Program-made: the position numbers and the translations under genes
From: Buchnera aphidicola (Schlechtendalia peitan)
GTDB taxonomy: Bacteria; Pseudomonadota; Gammaproteobacteria; Enterobacterales; Enterobacteriaceae
Assembly (NCBI GenBank): GCA_039830055.1
Contig: CP140043.1
Span: 372,001-436,000, forward strand
Reading direction: 5' to 3'
Length of the DNA: 64,000 bases
The notes under the pieces: model-generated
The model's input: only the letters and a program-made list of their open reading frames with translations
Told to the model about the DNA's origin: nothing
Database searches by the model: none
Shown here: positions 1 through 9,145 of the stretch, one piece after another
How the letters are laid out: the number at the start of each line of letters is the position of its first letter
How positions within the stretch are numbered: the first letter of the stretch is position 1

Positions 1-187
1 ACATATAATATACTTGCATACTGTAAATAATCTAATAAATTTATAATTATTAAAACAATATATTTAATAACAATTTATGTCTAAAAATATTTAAAAATTT
101 TTAAATAAAACATGCAATACTGTACTAAAAACAAGTGAAAATTTTACATGTTTATACAAAAATCACTAACGATGAAGGAATATTAAT
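1..187. other. Leader region upstream of fabD
   Basis: This AT-rich stretch contains no reading frame that I can support. The only clear signal is a GAAGGA Shine-Dalgarno sequence near 173-178, about nine bases before the fabD ATG at 188. In E. coli plsX and fabH precede fabD, so the genes to the left of the window may continue that cluster, but nothing of them is visible here. Confidence 0.5.
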
Positions 188-1107
188 ATGTGTTTATATT
201 CTATATTATTCCCTGGTCAAGAATTACAAAATTTAAATATATTACGTACGTTTATAAAAAAAAACATAATTATAGAAGATACATTTAATGAATCTTCTGA
301 ATATATTGGCTTTAACTTAAATAAACTAATAATAAATAGTTCACAAAACGATATAAATAATAGTAAATATACTAAATTAATAACAGTAACATCATCAATT
401 GCTATGTATCGACTATGGAAAAAAAAAACAATACAATTCCTATAATATTAGCTGGACATAGTTTAGGAGAATACTCAGCATTAGTATGCTCACAATCTTT
501 AAAATTTTATGATGCTATAAAATTAATTTTTCTTCGCGAAAAATTTATGAAAGAATCTATGAACAATAAATTAGGAACTATGTATGTAATAATTGGATTA
601 AAAAAATCTAATGTTGAAAAAATTTTAAAAAATTTTGAATATTTAAAAAATGCTTCAATAGCTTGTATTAACACTTCACGGCAAATTGTAATTGCAGGAG
701 AACAAAATACAGTGCGCAAAATAAGTATTGCTTGCAAAAAAGCTGGTGCTAAAAAAATTTTTAAACTATCAGTAAATCCCCCCTCTCACTGCATTTTAAT
801 GAAGAATGCTTCACAAAAATTATCAATAGCGTTAAAAACAATAATATTAAAAAAACCAAAATTTCCAGTAATTAATAATGTTGATACGAAATGTGAAACT
901 GAACCATTAGCTATTAAAAACGCATTGGTAAGACAATTATATAGTCCAGTCCAATGGTTTAATACCATAAAATATTTATGTAAAATACATGTATCTATGT
1001 TTATTGAAGCAGGATTAAATAATACACTAACTAATCTTAATAAATTTATAGTTGCAATTCCATCAATTTCACTTAATAATAAGATTCACTTATTAAAAAA
1101 ACTTTAA
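188..1107 (+). CDS. fabD: Malonyl-CoA:ACP transacylase FabD, frameshifted at an A10 run
   Basis: FabD moves the malonyl group from CoA to acyl carrier protein, the entry step of each fatty acid elongation cycle in the cytoplasm. The reading frame is split. The first part runs from the ATG at 188 and carries the N-terminal FPGQ motif; the second part, in the -1 frame, carries the nucleophile motif GHSLGEYSALVC and runs to the stop at 1105-1107. The break is at ten A residues, 419-428, after Trp77. One extra A (or a -1 ribosomal slip) joins the parts into 306 residues and places the active-site serine at exactly position 92, as in E. coli FabD (309 residues). No other stop interrupts either part, and the PSHC motif of the catalytic histidine is present. 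It is followed 22 bases later by fabG, which has the same kind of lesion. I regard it as a probably functional gene that needs slippage; a young pseudogene or a homopolymer sequencing error cannot be excluded. Confidence 0.9.
419..428 (+). repeat. Poly(A)10 tract at the fabD frame break
   Basis: Ten consecutive A residues lie exactly where the fabD frame changes. The run contains the A-AAA-AAA type of heptamer on which both transcriptional slippage and -1 ribosomal frameshifting are known to occur. Eleven A residues would restore the frame. Confidence 0.9.
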
Positions 1108-1129
1108 AATAATTGTATAAGAATTTAAA

Positions 1130-1863
1130 ATGAATTTAAAAAAAAAATAGTATTAGTTACAGGTGCAAGTCATGGAATAGGAAAAGGGATTGCTAAAAAA
1201 CTATCCAGCCGAGGATTTACAGTTATTGGAACATCTCGGTCACAGACTGGAAAAAGGATAATCAATAATTATTTAAAAAACAATGGTTCTAGCATTATTC
1301 TCGATACTTCAAATCCTAATTCAATTAAAAATGTTATAAAAGATGTCTATGAAAATTTTAAACATATCGATATATTAATAAATAATATAGGTATTGTGGA
1401 AGACACATTATTAGTTAATATGACATATAAAACATGGAATAATGTGTTAAATACAAATTTAAATTCCATTTTTTATATATCTAAACCTATCGTAAAAAAA
1501 ATGATACAAAAAAAATCTGGAAAAATTATTACAATAGGATCTGTTATGGGACATATCGGAAATTATGGGCAAACTAATTATTCTGCATCTAAATCTGGAA
1601 TAGTAGGTTTTCACAGATCTTTAGCTTTAGAAGTTGCTTCCAAAGGAATTTGTGTAAACATAATATCACCTGGATTTATTGAAACCAATATGACACATAA
1701 TCTAACACGTAATCAGAAAATTAAATATCTTTCTAAAATTCCTTTAAAACGATTTGGAAAAATCGATGAAATATCTGAAACAGTTTTGTTTCTAACATCA
1801 GATCGTATTAACTATATCACAGGTCAAGTTATACATGTTAATGGAGGAATGTATATGCCTTAA
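1130..1863 (+). CDS. fabG: 3-oxoacyl-ACP reductase FabG, frameshifted at an A10 run
   Basis: FabG reduces 3-oxoacyl-ACP with NADPH in fatty acid elongation. The ATG at 1130 reads M-N-L-K-K-K and then meets a TAG at 1148-1150. In the -1 frame the gene continues without a stop to 1863. With one more A in the ten-A run (1138-1147) the product is 244 residues, exactly the E. coli length. All catalytic parts are then in register: the cofactor loop TGASHGIG at 11-18, Ser138, Tyr151 and Lys155 of the YxxxK motif, and the C-terminal VNGGMYM. The usual NNAG motif reads NNIG at 85-88. A downstream GTG at 1396 could start only a fragment lacking the NADPH-binding half, so I do not use it. The intact second frame of about 238 codons argues for selection on the protein. 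Confidence 0.9.
1138..1147 (+). repeat. Poly(A)10 tract at the fabG frame break
   Basis: Ten A residues begin within codon 3 of fabG and are followed at once by a TAG stop in the starting frame. Eleven A residues would give K-K-K-I-V and an open frame. A slippery AAA run next to a stop resembles the arrangement in known -1 frameshift sites. Confidence 0.9.
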
Positions 1864-1952
1864 ACATGTTAAAAACTTTAACAATATTTGGGTTCTATTT
1901 TATTAACAATCAATATTTTATAATACTTTTAACAAATAATATAAAAGAATAT

Positions 1953-2189
1953 ATGAAAAATATAGAAAAAAAAATTATAAAAATAATTTCTAAACAATTA
2001 AGCTTAACAAAAACAGAAATTAATAAAACATCTTCTTTACTTGAAGACCTCGGAGCAGATTCACTAGACAGAGTTGAACTAATTATGACTCTAGAAGATA
2101 CATTTAATGTTGAAATTCAAGATGAAGAAGCAGAAAATTTTACTACAATAGATTCAATATGTACATTTATTAAAAATAAAATTTCTTAA
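1953..2189 (+). CDS. acpP: Acyl carrier protein
   Basis: This is the 78-residue acyl carrier protein on which fatty acids are built; it is modified with 4'-phosphopantetheine on the serine of the motif EDLGADSLD (Ser37 here). The sequence is acidic and helical in pattern, and the length equals that of E. coli AcpP. An upstream in-frame ATG at 1866 would add 29 hydrophobic residues that no carrier protein has, so the start at 1953 is preferred. It lies 89 bases after fabG on the same strand. In E. coli fabF, pabC and mltG follow acpP before tmk; here tmk follows directly, so those genes have been lost from this position. Confidence 0.96.
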   Translation: MKNIEKKIIKIISKQLSLTKTEINKTSSLLEDLGADSLDRVELIMTLEDTFNVEIQDEEAENFTTIDSICTFIKNKIS

Positions 2190-2276
2190 AAATACTTAAA
2201 TTATATCTAAAAAATATTAATACTATTATTTTTTATGAAATTATTATATTACAATTTTAGTGTGGGAACCATATAG

Positions 2277-2912
2277 ATGTTAAACAATAAATTTATAGTA
2301 ATTGAAGGAATAGATGGATCTGGAAAAACTTCTATATGTCATTTTACTAAAACATTATTATTCAAAAATGGCATTTTTAACATAAAAAGTGTGAGAGATC
2401 CTGGAAGTACACCTTTATCTGAAAAAATACGATCGTTAATTAAACATTCTATGAGTAACGAACATATTTTTAAAGAGACAGAATTATTATTAATTTATGC
2501 AGCTAGAGTTCAATTAATGAAATCAATAGTTCAACCAGAACTTAAAAAAGGAAATTGGATTATAAGTGATCGATATATGTTATCCTCCCTAGCATATCAA
2601 GGAGGAGGAAGAAAAATTAATACAAAGAAAATATTGTTGTTACAATCAATGTTTTTAAAAAATTTTTCTCCTAATATAACATTTTATTTAGATGTTAATC
2701 CTGAAATTGGATTAAAAAGAACTATGCAAAGACAACAATTAGATAGAATAGAAAAAAATACGTTACAATTTTTTACTCAAGTTAGAAAAACATATTTAGA
2801 TGTTATTAATAACGATCCTAAAATTATTAAAATTAACTCTAACTATAATTTAAATATTGTAAAAAAAAACTTTGAATTACAATTTTTATCTTGGTTAAAA
2901 ACAAATATATGA
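2277..2912 (+). CDS. tmk: Thymidylate kinase
   Basis: Tmk phosphorylates dTMP to dTDP in the supply of dTTP. The protein has 211 residues (E. coli 213). The P-loop GIDGSGKT is at 11-18, followed by the DPGSTPLSEKIR region, which corresponds to the DR(E/P)G motif, and by the SDRYMLSSLAYQGGGR nucleotide-binding stretch. Its stop overlaps the holB start in an ATGA (2909-2912), which implies translational coupling, as in E. coli. Confidence 0.96.
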   Translation: MLNNKFIVIEGIDGSGKTSICHFTKTLLFKNGIFNIKSVRDPGSTPLSEKIRSLIKHSMSNEHIFKETELLLIYAARVQLMKSIVQPELKKGNWIISDRYMLSSLAYQGGGRKINTKKILLLQSMFLKNFSPNITFYLDVNPEIGLKRTMQRQQLDRIEKNTLQFFTQVRKTYLDVINNDPKIIKINSNYNLNIVKKNFELQFLSWLKTNI

Positions 2913-3904
2913 ATTTATATCCATGGTTAATTACGTACTACAACAATATTATTTATCAATTTGATAAATGTAAAAGAAATTATTCTATTATATTAGAAGC
3001 ATATAAAGGTATCGGAATTACATTGTTAGCTAAAAATATTGGATTGTGGTTATTATGTTCTCATAGAAATAAAAAAATTCTACATTGTCAAAAATGCCAA
3101 AATTGCCAGTTAATGTATGCACAAGCTCACCCCGATTGGTACAATGTAACACATTCGTCGAATACAAATATAATAGGCATTGATACTATACGACAATTAT
3201 GTAGTCAAATAGTTAAAACTTCTAAAAAAAATGGAAATAAAGTTATATATTTTTCTAATGCTTCACAACTAACAGAACATAGCATTAATGCTTTGTTAAA
3301 AATCCTCGAAGAACCTCCTGAAAACACATATTTTATATTTATAAATTATTATCCATTCTCATTATTATCTACTTTGCGTAGTCGATGTATACTATATAAA
3401 ATTCCTATGCCGTTAGAACATATTAGCATTAATTGGCTTAAAAAAAATAATATAAAAATTAAACAAAATACTTTTAAAACTGCACTTCGAATTAATAATG
3501 GAGCACCTATTTGTGCTAAAAATTTCATATTTAAATCATTGTGGAAAAAAAGAAGCACATTTTACCGTAATTTAAGATATTCTATTATAAATCAAAACTT
3601 TTTATACATGTTAAACGATTTTAGTTTAGGAGATGTAGAAAATAAAATTTTTTGGATATGCAGTTTATTATTTGATTCAATAAAAATAAAATATAATTAT
3701 AAAAATCATATAACTAATTTAGATAAAATAGATATAATAAAAGATCTAGAAAAAAAATATTCCTTCTATTCACTTGATGAAAGTTTGAGATCATGGATGC
3801 GTTGTAATGAAAAATTAACTAATATATCTGGAATTAACGTAGAATTACTACTGTCTGCACAATTATTAAGATGGGGAAATATTTTAAAATTTCATGAAAA
3901 TTAA
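2909..3904 (+). CDS. holB: DNA polymerase III delta' subunit
   Basis: HolB is a subunit of the clamp loader that places the beta clamp on primed DNA. With the start at 2909, inside the ATGA overlap with tmk, the protein has 331 residues (E. coli 334) and begins MNLYPWL, matching the E. coli start MRWYPWL. An upstream ATG at 2891 lies within tmk and would add six unrelated residues. Visible family marks are the four-cysteine zinc motif CxxCxxC near residue 60 and the region ALLKILEEPPENT followed by LRSRC. As expected for delta', there is no Walker A lysine motif. The C terminus SGINVELLLSAQLLRW also matches the E. coli protein. Confidence 0.95.
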   Translation: MNLYPWLITYYNNIIYQFDKCKRNYSIILEAYKGIGITLLAKNIGLWLLCSHRNKKILHCQKCQNCQLMYAQAHPDWYNVTHSSNTNIIGIDTIRQLCSQIVKTSKKNGNKVIYFSNASQLTEHSINALLKILEEPPENTYFIFINYYPFSLLSTLRSRCILYKIPMPLEHISINWLKKNNIKIKQNTFKTALRINNGAPICAKNFIFKSLWKKRSTFYRNLRYSIINQNFLYMLNDFSLGDVENKIFWICSLLFDSIKIKYNYKNHITNLDKIDIIKDLEKKYSFYSLDESLRSWMRCNEKLTNISGINVELLLSAQLLRWGNILKFHEN

Positions 3905-3927
3905 AGTTTTTAACAAGAGAAAATATT

Positions 3928-4719
3928 ATGTTCTTTGTAGACTCACATTGTCATGTTGATCTTCTAAATTATAGTAGTATACATTCAGGAATAGACGACG
4001 TATTAAAAAAATCTATAGACAATAACATTAAATTGTTATTAACAGTGTCTACATCCATACATAACTTTCATTATGTAAAAAAATTTATAAAAAATCATGA
4101 AAATATACTATTATCTTGTGGTATTCATCCGTTACATCTTCATGAAGATAAAAATAATATAAAAAATTTAGAATTTCTTTGCAAAGATGATAAAGTAATT
4201 GCTATAGGTGAAACTGGATTAGATTATCATCATAAAACATGTGATCATAATACACAACAATCATTATTTCGAAAACATGTTCAACTTGCAATTAAACTTA
4301 ATAAGCCATTACTAATACATACTAGACACTCCATCAATGACACAATTAATATTTTAAAAGAAGAAAGAACAACAGAATGCACAGGAATAATTCATTCTTT
4401 TTCTGAAAACATTCATTTTGCAAGAAAAATATTAGATATGGGATTTTACATTTCTTTTTCTGGAATAATAACATTTAAAAATGCTGATTATGTGCGACAA
4501 GTTGTTAAGTTTGCACCTTTAGAAAGTATATTGTTAGAAACTGATTCTCCATATTTAACACCAGTACCTTATAGAGGACAAGAAAATCAACCAGCTTTTT
4601 TATGTCATACAGCCTTACTAGTTTCTAAATTAAAAAATATAAGTATTGACGAACTCGCAGAGCACACTACACAAAATTTTTTCAAATTATTCCAATTAAA
4701 GTTAAAATTAAAATATTAA
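3928..4719 (+). CDS. ycfH: TatD-family metal-dependent hydrolase YcfH
   Basis: The product has 263 residues and belongs to the TatD deoxyribonuclease family of the amidohydrolase superfamily. The metal ligands are visible: DSHCHVD at the N terminus, GETGLDYH near residue 93, LLIHTRH, a later HSFSE and the LLETDSPYLTP motif. The true substrate of YcfH is not settled; a nuclease or general hydrolase role is inferred from the family. It follows holB by 23 bases, as in E. coli, with GAGAAA upstream of the ATG as a weak ribosome binding site. Confidence 0.93.
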   Translation: MFFVDSHCHVDLLNYSSIHSGIDDVLKKSIDNNIKLLLTVSTSIHNFHYVKKFIKNHENILLSCGIHPLHLHEDKNNIKNLEFLCKDDKVIAIGETGLDYHHKTCDHNTQQSLFRKHVQLAIKLNKPLLIHTRHSINDTINILKEERTTECTGIIHSFSENIHFARKILDMGFYISFSGIITFKNADYVRQVVKFAPLESILLETDSPYLTPVPYRGQENQPAFLCHTALLVSKLKNISIDELAEHTTQNFFKLFQLKLKLKY

Positions 4720-4861
4720 AATTTATCTTAAATACATAACTCTTTAATAAAAAATTTTAATATTTCCTTTCTATCAAGTTTTAATAGTAAATGTTTATAC
4801 GAATGTAAAAATTCTCTATAAACGTTTTATATCCAATAATTATATGGAATTTTAAAAATAT

Positions 4862-6295
4862 ATGTTTAAAAATACATTTTCATATTTACAAAAGATAGGA
4901 AAATCGCTAATGTTACCAGTATCTATTCTTCCTATTGCTGGAATATTACTAGGAGTTGGTTCTGCACATTTTAATTTAATTCCTAATATTGTTTCTCGTA
5001 TTATGGCTGAATCTGGAAGTGCAGTATTTTCTAATATGCCTTTGATTTTTGCTATTGGTATAGCCCTAGGTTTTACAAAAAATGATGGAGTATCTGCTTT
5101 AGCCTCAGTAATCGCATATGTTATTATGACTAAAACGTTCTCATTAATAACTCCTATTTTTTTAAACATGTCTATTATAGAAATAAACAAACAACATTTA
5201 TTAGATACTGGAATATTAGGAGGAATTATAGCTGGTTCTATCGCCGCGTTTATGTTTAATAAATTTCATCGTATTCAACTTCCAGATTATTTAGGATTCT
5301 TTGCAGGTAAACGATTTGTTCCAATCGTTTCAGGATTATTTTCGATAGTAATTGGTTTGACATTATCTCTTATATGGCCACCTATAGAACATATTATTAG
5401 AATATTTTCTGAATGGGCTGCATACCAAAATCCTACTCTAGCATTTGGAATATATGGTGTAGTAGAACGAGCTTTACTACCATTCGGATTGCATCATATA
5501 TGGAATGTGCCTTTCCAAATGCAAATCGGAGAATATAGTAATTCAGCAGGGCAAATATTCCATGGAGATATTGCTAGATATATGGCAGGTGATCCTACAG
5601 CAGGAAAATTATCTGGAGGTTTTATATTTAAAATGTATGGACTACCCGCTGCAGCATTAGCAATATGGCATTGTTCCTACAAAGAAAATAAAGCAAAAAT
5701 AGGAGGAATTATGATATCTGGAGCATTAACTGCTTTTCTAACAGGAATTACAGAGCCAATTGAATTTTCATTTATACTAGTTGCACCTATTCTATATGTA
5801 ATTCATTCTATTCTAGCTGGTTTATCTTTTCCTATTTGTATTTTTTTTGACATGAAATCAGGTACTAGTTTTTCTCATGGATTAATTGATTTTTTAGTGC
5901 TTAGTGGAAATAGTAATAATTTATGGTTATTTCCTGTTGTAGGGATATCATACGGTATACTTTATTATATTATTTTTTATTTGATCATAACAAAATTTAA
6001 TTTACAAACACCAGGAAGAGAGTATTCTAAAACTATGCTATTATATAAAGATGCAAAAGAAATAGTACCCTTCTTAATATCAGCTTTAGGAGGAAAAAAC
6101 AATATTACTTCTTTAGACGCATGTATTACACGCTTACGTATTACAGTAGTAGATACATCTAAAATTAATATAAAACAACTTAAAAATCTTGGAGCATCTG
6201 GAGTTATTGTGTCAGGATTAGGGGTACAAGCTGTGTTTGGAACTAAATCAGACAATATAAAAACAGAAATAGATCGTTATATCTTAAATAATTAA
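4862..6295 (+). CDS. ptsG: Glucose-specific PTS permease EIICB
   Basis: PtsG carries glucose across the inner membrane and phosphorylates it using phosphate from EIIA-Glc. The protein has 477 residues, the same as E. coli. The hydrophobic EIIC domain fills about residues 1-385 and holds the sugar-binding stretch [11 protein letters not shown] linker containing TPGRE leads to the cytoplasmic EIIB domain, in which the phosphorylated cysteine falls at exactly Cys421 in the motif DACITRLR. No good Shine-Dalgarno sequence precedes the ATG, only a weak GGAA. The gene is a main route for host sugar if ptsH, ptsI and crr exist elsewhere in the genome. Confidence 0.97.
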   Translation: MFKNTFSYLQKIGKSLMLPVSILPIAGILLGVGSAHFNLIPNIVSRIMAESGSAVFSNMPLIFAIGIALGFTKNDGVSALASVIAYVIMTKTFSLITPIFLNMSIIEINKQHLLDTGILGGIIAGSIAAFMFNKFHRIQLPDYLGFFAGKRFVPIVSGLFSIVIGLTLSLIWPPIEHIIRIFSEWAAYQNPTLAFGIYGVVERALLPFGLHHIWNVPFQMQIGEYSNSAGQIFHGDIARYMAGDPTAGKLSGGFIFKMYGLPAAALAIWHCSYKENKAKIGGIMISGALTAFLTGITEPIEFSFILVAPILYVIHSILAGLSFPICIFFDMKSGTSFSHGLIDFLVLSGNSNNLWLFPVVGISYGILYYIIFYLIITKFNLQTPGREYSKTMLLYKDAKEIVPFLISALGGKNNITSLDACITRLRITVVDTSKINIKQLKNLGASGVIVSGLGVQAVFGTKSDNIKTEIDRYILNN

Positions 6296-6411
6296 AAATT
6301 TTATCACAAGAACTATACGATGATATTATTTTCTTATATTTTTAATAAGATCATATTAAATTTTTAATGTATTTAAATTCTTTTAATTTTATTTAATAAA
6401 AAAGGTATATT

Positions 6412-6759
6412 GTGAAAAATACAAAAATTTTTACGAAAATAATAGAAGACAACGATCCATCAATAATTATCTATAAAGATAAGGATGTTACAGCTTTCCA
6501 TGACATTAATCCAATCGCTCCTGTACACATACTAATTGTTTCAAATAGATTTATTAAATCTACTAATGAAATTAATGAAAATAATAAATATATACTCGGT
6601 CATATGGTATATATATCATCTATTTTAGCAAAAAAAATTAAAATTGATAAGAAGGGATATCGATTAATTATTAATTGTAATGAGCATGGCGGGCAAGAAA
6701 TTTTTCATTTGCATATGCATTTATTAGGAGGAAAAAAATTAGGAAATATGCTATCCTAA
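6412..6759 (+). CDS. hinT: HIT-family purine nucleoside phosphoramidase
   Basis: HinT hydrolyses adenosine phosphoramidates and similar adducts. The protein has 115 residues (E. coli 119). The histidine triad HLHMHLLGG is at the C terminus and the fold-typical HILIVSNRF and NEHGGQE stretches precede it. The start is GTG at 6412, seven bases after an AAGG, and gives a product beginning at the same place as E. coli HinT. It keeps the E. coli order ptsG ... hinT, lpoB. Confidence 0.94.
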   Translation: MKNTKIFTKIIEDNDPSIIIYKDKDVTAFHDINPIAPVHILIVSNRFIKSTNEINENNKYILGHMVYISSILAKKIKIDKKGYRLIINCNEHGGQEIFHLHMHLLGGKKLGNMLS

Positions 6760-6816
6760 AGATATGTTATTTTAACATTTAAAAACTTTAAAAAGACTAA
6801 ATTTTATATCAATAAA

Positions 6817-6821
6817 AGGAG
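6817..6821 (+). promoter_or_regulatory. Shine-Dalgarno sequence that places the lpoB start
   Basis: AGGAG at 6817-6821 is the only good ribosome binding sequence before lpoB. It is one base from the TTG at 6823, which is too close for normal initiation, but seven bases from the ATA at 6829. Confidence 0.6.
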
Positions 6822-6828
6822 TTTGTTA

Positions 6829-7401
6829 ATAAAGATTTTATACACATTACTGCTATCTATATTTATGTTAAATAACTGTAGTTTTTTATCTAATAAATTT
6901 TATTCAGAAAATAAAATTCAAAAAGAACTAGTATTTTCAAAAAATACATTTTTTGACTTATTAATTTTAGAAACAAACTTTAATAAAAACTTATTGTATG
7001 AAATAAATAAAATAAACGTACCATTCTACAATAACTTATTGTTAATTAACAATGTCAAAAATAATACTAATTATGATATAAATAATAAAAAAATAGAAAA
7101 TATAATTTTTAATTTTTTTAATAAAAAAGTTACTTGTTTTAACGTAATTAGTAATAGAAGTATAGAAACAGTAAAAAAGAAATTAAAAATTTCTTCTAAA
7201 GACATATTTATAAATAGAAATAAAGCATTACAATTAGCTACAGCAATACATGTAAACTATTTAATTTATCCTTCCATATATGAAAAATATAAAAAATTAT
7301 ACCTTCAATTACAAATGATTTTAGTTGACTCTAAAGAAATTATTTGGGAACATGATATGTTAATAAATGATTTTAGAAATTTAAATAATACTTCTTTATA
7401 A
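6829..7401 (+). CDS. lpoB: Outer-membrane lipoprotein LpoB, activator of PBP1B
   Basis: LpoB stimulates the peptidoglycan synthase PBP1B from the outer membrane. Identity rests on the C-terminal domain: RNKALQLATAIHVNYLIYPS and YLQLQMILVDSKEIIWEHD match the E. coli protein (RSKAIGIARNVGAHYVLYSS; LQMQLMLVQTGEIIW). The N terminus is a short hydrophobic signal ending in L-N-N-C, a poor lipobox because the residue before Cys is Asn instead of Gly or Ala. The proline-rich linker of E. coli LpoB is missing. No ATG is available; the Shine-Dalgarno spacing favours the ATA codon at 6829 (190 residues), and TTG at 6823 is the alternative. The gene is diverged and could be weakly expressed. Confidence 0.82.
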   Translation: MKILYTLLLSIFMLNNCSFLSNKFYSENKIQKELVFSKNTFFDLLILETNFNKNLLYEINKINVPFYNNLLLINNVKNNTNYDINNKKIENIIFNFFNKKVTCFNVISNRSIETVKKKLKISSKDIFINRNKALQLATAIHVNYLIYPSIYEKYKKLYLQLQMILVDSKEIIWEHDMLINDFRNLNNTSL

Positions 7402-7694
7402 AATGCAATTACTTGTCTAAAAATAAATATGCATTAATAAATAATTAAATATGTTCACTTCATACTAATAATCCTAGTAAACAATAAAAATTATTTATGT
7501 AATGCAGATTTTAAATGTTTTTAGAAAAATCAACTTAAAAGCTATACTATAGTAGATACCTAGCTCAAGAAAAAGATTTAAAAAATACAATACATATTGT
7601 TAAAGTTCATGTTATATTAATTACATGTATGCCTATATATAATTTTAAAATAAATTCTAGGAGATTACATATTATTTTAAATTTAAATATGTAT
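7402..7694. other. Convergent gap between lpoB and asnS without a gene
   Basis: This 293-base stretch between convergent genes holds no reading frame that I can support. In E. coli ompF lies directly downstream of asnS, which is this position on the minus strand, so a porin gene has probably been lost here. The short palindrome TACTATAGTA near 7545 is the only notable structure. I recognise no porin remnant. Confidence 0.4.
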
Positions 7695-9095
7695 TTAAAT
7701 ATTACAATCATTTATAGTTCTAGGAAAAGGAGATACATCTCTTACATTTTTAATTCCTATTATATATGCTAGTAAACGCTCAAATCCTAATCCGAATCCT
7801 GAATGTGGAACAGTTCCATATTTACGTAAATCTCTGTACCACCAATAACTTTTTTTATCTAGTCCAAATTCTGCAAAACGTTCATCTAAATTCTCTAGTT
7901 TTTCTTCTCTTTCAGATCCACCTAAAATTTCACCAACTTGAGGAACCAACAAATCCATAGCTGCAACAGTTGTTCTATCTTTATTTAATTTCATATAAAA
8001 TGCTTTACAAGATCTAGGATAATTTATAATAATAATTGGAAATTTAAAATACTGTTCTACTAAATACCTTTCATGTTCTGATGATAAATCCATATTTGGA
8101 AATATCGATTGTGAAGAAAATTGATCTGATTGTTTTAGTATATCTATAGCTTCTCTATATTCTATGACAATTAATTTTCTTGTAGATACTTCCTGAAGTC
8201 TGGATACGATTTTTACATCTAAATGTTTTTCTAAAAATTCTATATCAACTGAACACTTTTCTAATATAACATTAGTAACATATTTTAACATATCTTCAGA
8301 TAATAAAATCAAATCATTTAGTTTAAAAAAAGCAATTTCTACTTCTAACATCCAAAACTCAGACAGATGTCTACTAGTATTAGAATTTTCTGCTCGAAAT
8401 GTTGGTCCAAAAGAATATACTTTCGATAAAGCACACGCATAAGCTTCTAAACTTAATTGCCCAGAAACACTTAAAAAGCTCTCTTGACCAAAAAAATCTT
8501 TTTTAAAATCAACTTTAGAAGAACTATTAATAGGAATATTCAAAAAGTCTAAAGTAGATATCTTAAACATTGCACCACCGCCTTCAGCATTTAATCCTGT
8601 TATAATAGGTGTTGAAATCCAAAAATATCCTTTATCAAAAAAAAATTTATGTAAAGCATGGAACAAGCAACTTCTAATTCTAGACACAGCACCAATGAAA
8701 TTAGTTCTCGGTCTTAAATGTGAATATTTTCTTAAATGTTCAATGGTGTGTCTTTTGGATGACATTGGATAACTAGAAGCATTTTTGATCCATCCAATAA
8801 TTTTTATTTTTTTAGCCTTAACTTCATATAATTGATTTTTTCCTAATGATTTTATTAATATCCCATCAGCAATAATCGAGCAACCCACTGTTAACTTTAT
8901 AATTTCTTGATAATAATTAGTTAAAACATGGTAAGCAACAACTTGTATTGTATAAAAGCAGGATCCATCATAAACATCAATAAATGAAATCCCAGATTTT
9001 GAATCTCTTTTATTTCTTACCCATCCCCTTATTCTAACATGCGTATCTATTTCAGTTTTTTTATCATGTATATCAGATATAGAAACTATGTTCAC
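7695..9095 (-). CDS. asnS: Asparaginyl-tRNA synthetase
   Basis: AsnS charges tRNA-Asn. The protein has 466 residues, the same length as E. coli. The N-terminal OB-fold anticodon-binding domain (to about residue 110, with VRIRGWVRNKRDSK) is followed by the class II catalytic domain: motif 1 around LRPRTNFIGAVSRIRS, motif 2 FGPTFRAENSNTSRHLSEFW and motif 3 GFGLGFERLLAYI. The C terminus RDVSPFPR is typical of the family. pncB lies upstream on the same strand with a 50-base gap. Confidence 0.97.
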   Translation of the reverse strand: MNIVSISDIHDKKTEIDTHVRIRGWVRNKRDSKSGISFIDVYDGSCFYTIQVVAYHVLTNYYQEIIKLTVGCSIIADGILIKSLGKNQLYEVKAKKIKIIGWIKNASSYPMSSKRHTIEHLRKYSHLRPRTNFIGAVSRIRSCLFHALHKFFFDKGYFWISTPIITGLNAEGGGAMFKISTLDFLNIPINSSSKVDFKKDFFGQESFLSVSGQLSLEAYACALSKVYSFGPTFRAENSNTSRHLSEFWMLEVEIAFFKLNDLILLSEDMLKYVTNVILEKCSVDIEFLEKHLDVKIVSRLQEVSTRKLIVIEYREAIDILKQSDQFSSQSIFPNMDLSSEHERYLVEQYFKFPIIIINYPRSCKAFYMKLNKDRTTVAAMDLLVPQVGEILGGSEREEKLENLDERFAEFGLDKKSYWWYRDLRKYGTVPHSGFGLGFERLLAYIIGIKNVRDVSPFPRTINDCNI

Positions 9096-9145
9096 AATTT
9101 TATCCTCAAAAACTATAAAAATAACTTACATTCATGATTTTTTAA

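Noticed and set aside
1396..1863. GTG at 1396 as the start of an independent short dehydrogenase
   Set aside because: It would lack the cofactor-binding TGxxxGIG half, which is encoded in the same frame directly upstream; the whole is fabG.
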